From: Anaerolineales bacterium
Lineage (GTDB): Bacteria > Chloroflexota > Anaerolineae > 4572-78 > NAK82
NCBI GenBank assembly: GCA_024643945.1
Contig: JAHELX010000251.1
Location: forward strand, 1-8,288
DNA length: 8,288 nucleotides
Reading direction: 5' to 3'
A program made the translations under genes and the position numbers. Below, in pieces: positions 5,569 to 8,288 of this stretch; position 1 is the first letter of the stretch; the number at the start of each line of letters is the position of its first letter. Under the pieces are notes generated by a model. That model ran no database searches. It was not told the origin of the DNA and saw only the letters and a list, made by a program, of their open reading frames with translations.

Positions 5569-8141
5569 TGGTTTCCGATACCCAACCCTCCGCGAAACAG
5601 CGCCAGGCTCTGGAGGAAAGACGCCGGGCCACCCTGGCCTCGCTCATGGAGATCGAGGACACCACGATCCGCAGGCTTACGCGTCTCACTCTGCCGGAAA
5701 TCCAGGGCATCCGCCAAGAGATCGCCGATGTTCTTCCGGCGGGCAACCTGCCAGCTTTCGTCCTGAGCGGTTTGCTACAGATCAAAGAGCGACGGGTCAG
5801 CCCCGACCAGGTGAGTCGAGACGTCTCTGCACTTCTGCGGGGGATGAGCCTGATCCCGCAAGGCCTCTACGGTGTCTTCATCGCCGGGCCGGCTACCGTC
5901 CTTTACGCTTATCAGAAGCTGCTGCAACTGGCCGGCAAAGACGTTGCCAGCGCCTTCCCGGAAGGTACCTGGCAATTCTACCTTCAGTTCGGCCTGCGTG
6001 GGGATGTTGCCCGCCACGCCAGCGAGACCGTCGGCTTCCATCAGGCGCTTCCCCCCCAGCCCGATCCGATCGCTGCTGCTGCTGCCTGGGTGTGCGCTAC
6101 CCTCGAATTCCTCTACCGCTATGACGATCTTTTGGCCACCCAGTGGACGGAACGGGTGATGCTGCGGCTCCTGATAGAGGAGATGACCAAAGTCGAGAAC
6201 GTCGACCGTTCGTCCTTTGCTACCCTGGTGCGGGATTGGAACCGGCAGTGCCCTTACCATCGCCCTGCCGATGGTTCGGATTACATCTATCACCGTCAGG
6301 CCACCTTTCGTCATTTCCTCCACGAGCACCTCAACGCCTTTCCCCCGGCGAGCCAGGCACGCTTTCGAGAGCTCTATGAGACTCGCCTGGTCGCGGAGCT
6401 CCCTGCCTACCTGGATCAGATGACTCTTCTGTCCTCTCTTCGACCGGAGCGTTACCAGGAACATAAAGAATCGATTCCTCCCTGGCAGGTGAACATTGCT
6501 TTCATTTGGCAGGATCATACGTACCTGCTACCGGCATGTCAGCAGGATGGACGGGGCAACCCCCTTTGCTATCCCCCCTATCCCGAAGATGCGCCACCTG
6601 TTTCTCTCGGCTTGCTCCCCAATGGAGAGTTGTGCGACGCGACAACGCACCAACCCCTCCTGGCAGATCGGCGAGGACAGATCTGGTATCAGGAGAGTGG
6701 CCGGCTGCTAGGCAACTTGCGTCCTCCTACCGGTAGCGTGGTTTATGGCTGGGTGGCAGCTATCTTATCCAAGCCCGCCTCTGGTTCGCCGCCTATGCTA
6801 GACCTTATGCTGGCTGAGAGTCCCCGACCACTCCAGCAACAACTGCGCAGTGAGCTATCCACTGCCACCCAGGCGGAACTGGCAGCTCTGCGGCGCGCCC
6901 CTATCATTCTAAACTGGGATCGGCATCCTTATGAACTCCCTCTGGCCTACATCCGACGAGCCCGGCGAGGCATTGGCGATCATGCCCTTACTATCTTCCT
7001 CACGGATCAAAGCATCGTCTTTGACCAATCGCACATTTTCTTCGACGGAGTATGGGGACTGGCCGTAGCCGAGATTATGACTGATAGCGCTATTCACTGG
7101 TACCGTCGCCTGGCTAGCGATCAACCGGTTGCTCCACAGGCGCCAGTCCCTGTCCCTCTGACACTAAAAAGCACGCCGCGGGTAGAAACTCTGTATCGGT
7201 CCCACAGACAGCGAAATGAGGTCACAGCAGAGTCGGCAGAGGTGGAGACCCGTCCTCTTTTCCGCCTGCGTCAATGGCTCCGCCAGCGTGGCGTGCCTCT
7301 GACCATTAATGATCTACTGCTCCTTTACCGCTACTTCCACGCTGCCTGGTATCAGCCCTCTTCGAAAGTTGACCAGGCTCTGGAAGCTTTTCACAGCCGA
7401 GCCACTTCCGAGGAGGCTCGAGCTGCCTATCAGGCCATCAAGGACACGCTGCTTCGCCTGCGAGAGACCAACCCGACTCTGCTCATCCCCATGGACGCCG
7501 GCAACGTCTCTCCCCGCGAGCGAGTTTTCCCTACCACCTTCCGCAACCCGCTGATGGAAATTGGAGAACGGTTCGTCATTGCTCGCAAGTATTACCAGGT
7601 TTACCGTGCTCATTCTGACCCGGACCATTGGCTTGCTTTGGATCAGGCCCGGCGAGAACTACTGGCCTACCTGAAAGCCTTCGGGGAACTGCTGGACGCG
7701 CTAAAGGCGGTAACGATGCGAGGGGAGAGCTTCAACACAGCTACCATCCGCTTATTGGCCCACCTACCCGGTTCTATGCAACACCTCCTGGATCAGATTC
7801 CGCAGCACATCGGCATTCTCAATGAGATCATCAAAGGCAGCGAAGTCTTCTCTAATGTGGGCCGAGTGGCCCCAGGCACTTCTCTTACTCGTTTTATTAG
7901 CGCCAAAGATGACGGGCAGACTAAAGAGCTGATCTGGGGGATTCTCACCGACGACCAGGAACAGATGCGGATCAGCCTGCGCGACTTCCGTCCCTTCGTC
8001 CCCCAACTTCTGACCTTGGGCGAGGCAGAGCTGGCGGATCTGTTGGCTCGGGATTATCTGGAGAGTTACGTGCAGGGGCTCAACTATTTCGTGGCCGAAC
8101 TTAGCGCTATTGTCACCTCAAAAGAACCGGCGGAAAACTAG
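5568..8141 (+). CDS. Large protein of unrecognised family, translationally coupled to the kinase
   Basis: I do not recognise this 857-residue protein as a named family. It has no obvious signal peptide or membrane segment and looks cytoplasmic and largely helical. The N-terminal part (about 1-300) includes a Trp/His-rich stretch, W135 to H158, with R144, D146, R149, H150, E153 and H158. The centre (about 310-400) is Pro/Gly-rich and probably beta (DHTYLLPAC, CYPPYPED). Residues about 449-600 show NWDRHP, then FDQSHIFFDGVWGL (485-498), then LFRLRQWL (from 564) and LTINDLLLLYRYF (from about 578). These resemble, in order and spacing, the C-terminal half of choline/carnitine acyltransferases, but E502 stands where the catalytic His would be. 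The last 250 residues include SNVGRVAPGTSLTRF and ISLRDFRPF, which look like conserved domain motifs. The ATG at 5568 shares its A with the kinase TGA (TGATG), so translation is probably coupled. GTG 5565 is an alternative start. Function is not assigned; a kinase partner or substrate is inferred from context only. Confidence 0.85.
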   Translation: MVSDTQPSAKQRQALEERRRATLASLMEIEDTTIRRLTRLTLPEIQGIRQEIADVLPAGNLPAFVLSGLLQIKERRVSPDQVSRDVSALLRGMSLIPQGLYGVFIAGPATVLYAYQKLLQLAGKDVASAFPEGTWQFYLQFGLRGDVARHASETVGFHQALPPQPDPIAAAAAWVCATLEFLYRYDDLLATQWTERVMLRLLIEEMTKVENVDRSSFATLVRDWNRQCPYHRPADGSDYIYHRQATFRHFLHEHLNAFPPASQARFRELYETRLVAELPAYLDQMTLLSSLRPERYQEHKESIPPWQVNIAFIWQDHTYLLPACQQDGRGNPLCYPPYPEDAPPVSLGLLPNGELCDATTHQPLLADRRGQIWYQESGRLLGNLRPPTGSVVYGWVAAILSKPASGSPPMLDLMLAESPRPLQQQLRSELSTATQAELAALRRAPIILNWDRHPYELPLAYIRRARRGIGDHALTIFLTDQSIVFDQSHIFFDGVWGLAVAEIMTDSAIHWYRRLASDQPVAPQAPVPVPLTLKSTPRVETLYRSHRQRNEVTAESAEVETRPLFRLRQWLRQRGVPLTINDLLLLYRYFHAAWYQPSSKVDQALEAFHSRATSEEARAAYQAIKDTLLRLRETNPTLLIPMDAGNVSPRERVFPTTFRNPLMEIGERFVIARKYYQVYRAHSDPDHWLALDQARRELLAYLKAFGELLDALKAVTMRGESFNTATIRLLAHLPGSMQHLLDQIPQHIGILNEIIKGSEVFSNVGRVAPGTSLTRFISAKDDGQTKELIWGILTDDQEQMRISLRDFRPFVPQLLTLGEAELADLLARDYLESYVQGLNYFVAELSAIVTSKEPAEN

Positions 8142-8200
8142 GGATCCGTAAATAAACAACTTCCTGCATTTGTGGCGGATTTCGTGGGGAAAACGGTTGG

Positions 8201-8288
8201 ATGCGACACATTCAGACAGAAGTCCTCGTGATTGGCGGTGGTGCAACCGGCACAGGCGTGGTCCGTGATCTGGCGATGCGCGGCTTTG
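8201..8288 (+). CDS. glpA: FAD-dependent glycerol-3-phosphate dehydrogenase, N-terminal fragment
   Basis: The gene runs off the window after 29 codons. The visible residues begin MRHIQTEVLVIGGGATGTG and continue VVRDLAMRGF. This is the Rossmann FAD-binding strand-loop-helix of the GlpA/GlpD family, with the diagnostic GGGATG.G..RD.A.RG pattern. The enzyme oxidises sn-glycerol 3-phosphate to dihydroxyacetone phosphate at the membrane and passes electrons to quinone. The ATG has a GGGGA at 8187-8190 region about ten bases upstream. It starts 59 bases after the preceding stop, with no terminator or clear promoter between, so it could be read through from the kinase operon. The GlpA versus GlpD choice cannot be settled from the N-terminus; the wording of the motif leans to GlpA. 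Confidence 0.8.
   Translation, partial: MRHIQTEVLVIGGGATGTGVVRDLAMRGF

Noticed and set aside
5775..6518. 247-codon reverse-strand frame
   Set aside because: Antisense to the 857-residue protein with no recognisable motifs; the + strand frame is longer, coupled to the kinase and coherent.
8142..8200. Terminator or promoter between the large gene and the glycerol-3-phosphate dehydrogenase gene
   Set aside because: No stem with U-tract and no convincing -35/-10 pair is visible in the 59 bases.

Overview
The window looks like a stretch of bacterial chromosome, most likely from a Chloroflexota (Anaerolineae-type) organism. That is an inference from three things: fairly GC-rich DNA, a Hanks-type kinase with a very long Thr/Pro linker and a TolB-like propeller, and a large protein of unknown family fused to it by a stop/start overlap. 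No rRNA or marker gene settles the taxonomy. All recognised genes are on the + strand.

Layout. (1) 2-391 is the 3' part of an OsmC-family peroxidase gene, closed by a clear intrinsic terminator at 417-444. (2) 392-800 is a 409-base non-coding region. It holds that terminator, a hairpin at 514-551, a near-consensus sigma-70 promoter (593-621, 17-bp spacer), a small leader hairpin (640-661), and an 82-bp element (691-772). The element has perfect 11-bp terminal inverted repeats (about 23 bp with mismatches) flanked by a TTAG direct repeat, so it looks like a miniature inverted-repeat transposable element (MITE) sitting in the 5' leader of the next gene. (3) 801-3512 is a complete AcnA/IRP1-type aconitase gene with all three iron-sulfur cysteines, followed by a near-perfect 18-bp-stem hairpin (3519-3557). 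(4) A second strong promoter (3627-3655) drives a two-gene unit. The first gene is a membrane-anchored Ser/Thr kinase with an extracytoplasmic partial TolB/PD40 propeller (3700-5568). The second encodes an 857-residue protein of unrecognised family (5568-8141) and overlaps it by one base (TGATG). (5) After a 59-base gap the window ends in the first 29 codons of a FAD-dependent glycerol-3-phosphate dehydrogenase (glpA/glpD type).

Functional reading. Peroxide defence, the TCA cycle and glycerol-phosphate oxidation are ordinary metabolic functions with no evident link beyond proximity. The kinase and the 857-residue protein form the one tightly linked pair and are the best candidate for an undescribed system. 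The large protein has a middle-to-C-terminal stretch whose motif order and spacing resemble the C-terminal half of choline/carnitine acyltransferases, but without the catalytic histidine. If that holds, it may be a non-catalytic acyltransferase-like partner or substrate of the kinase. This part is inference.
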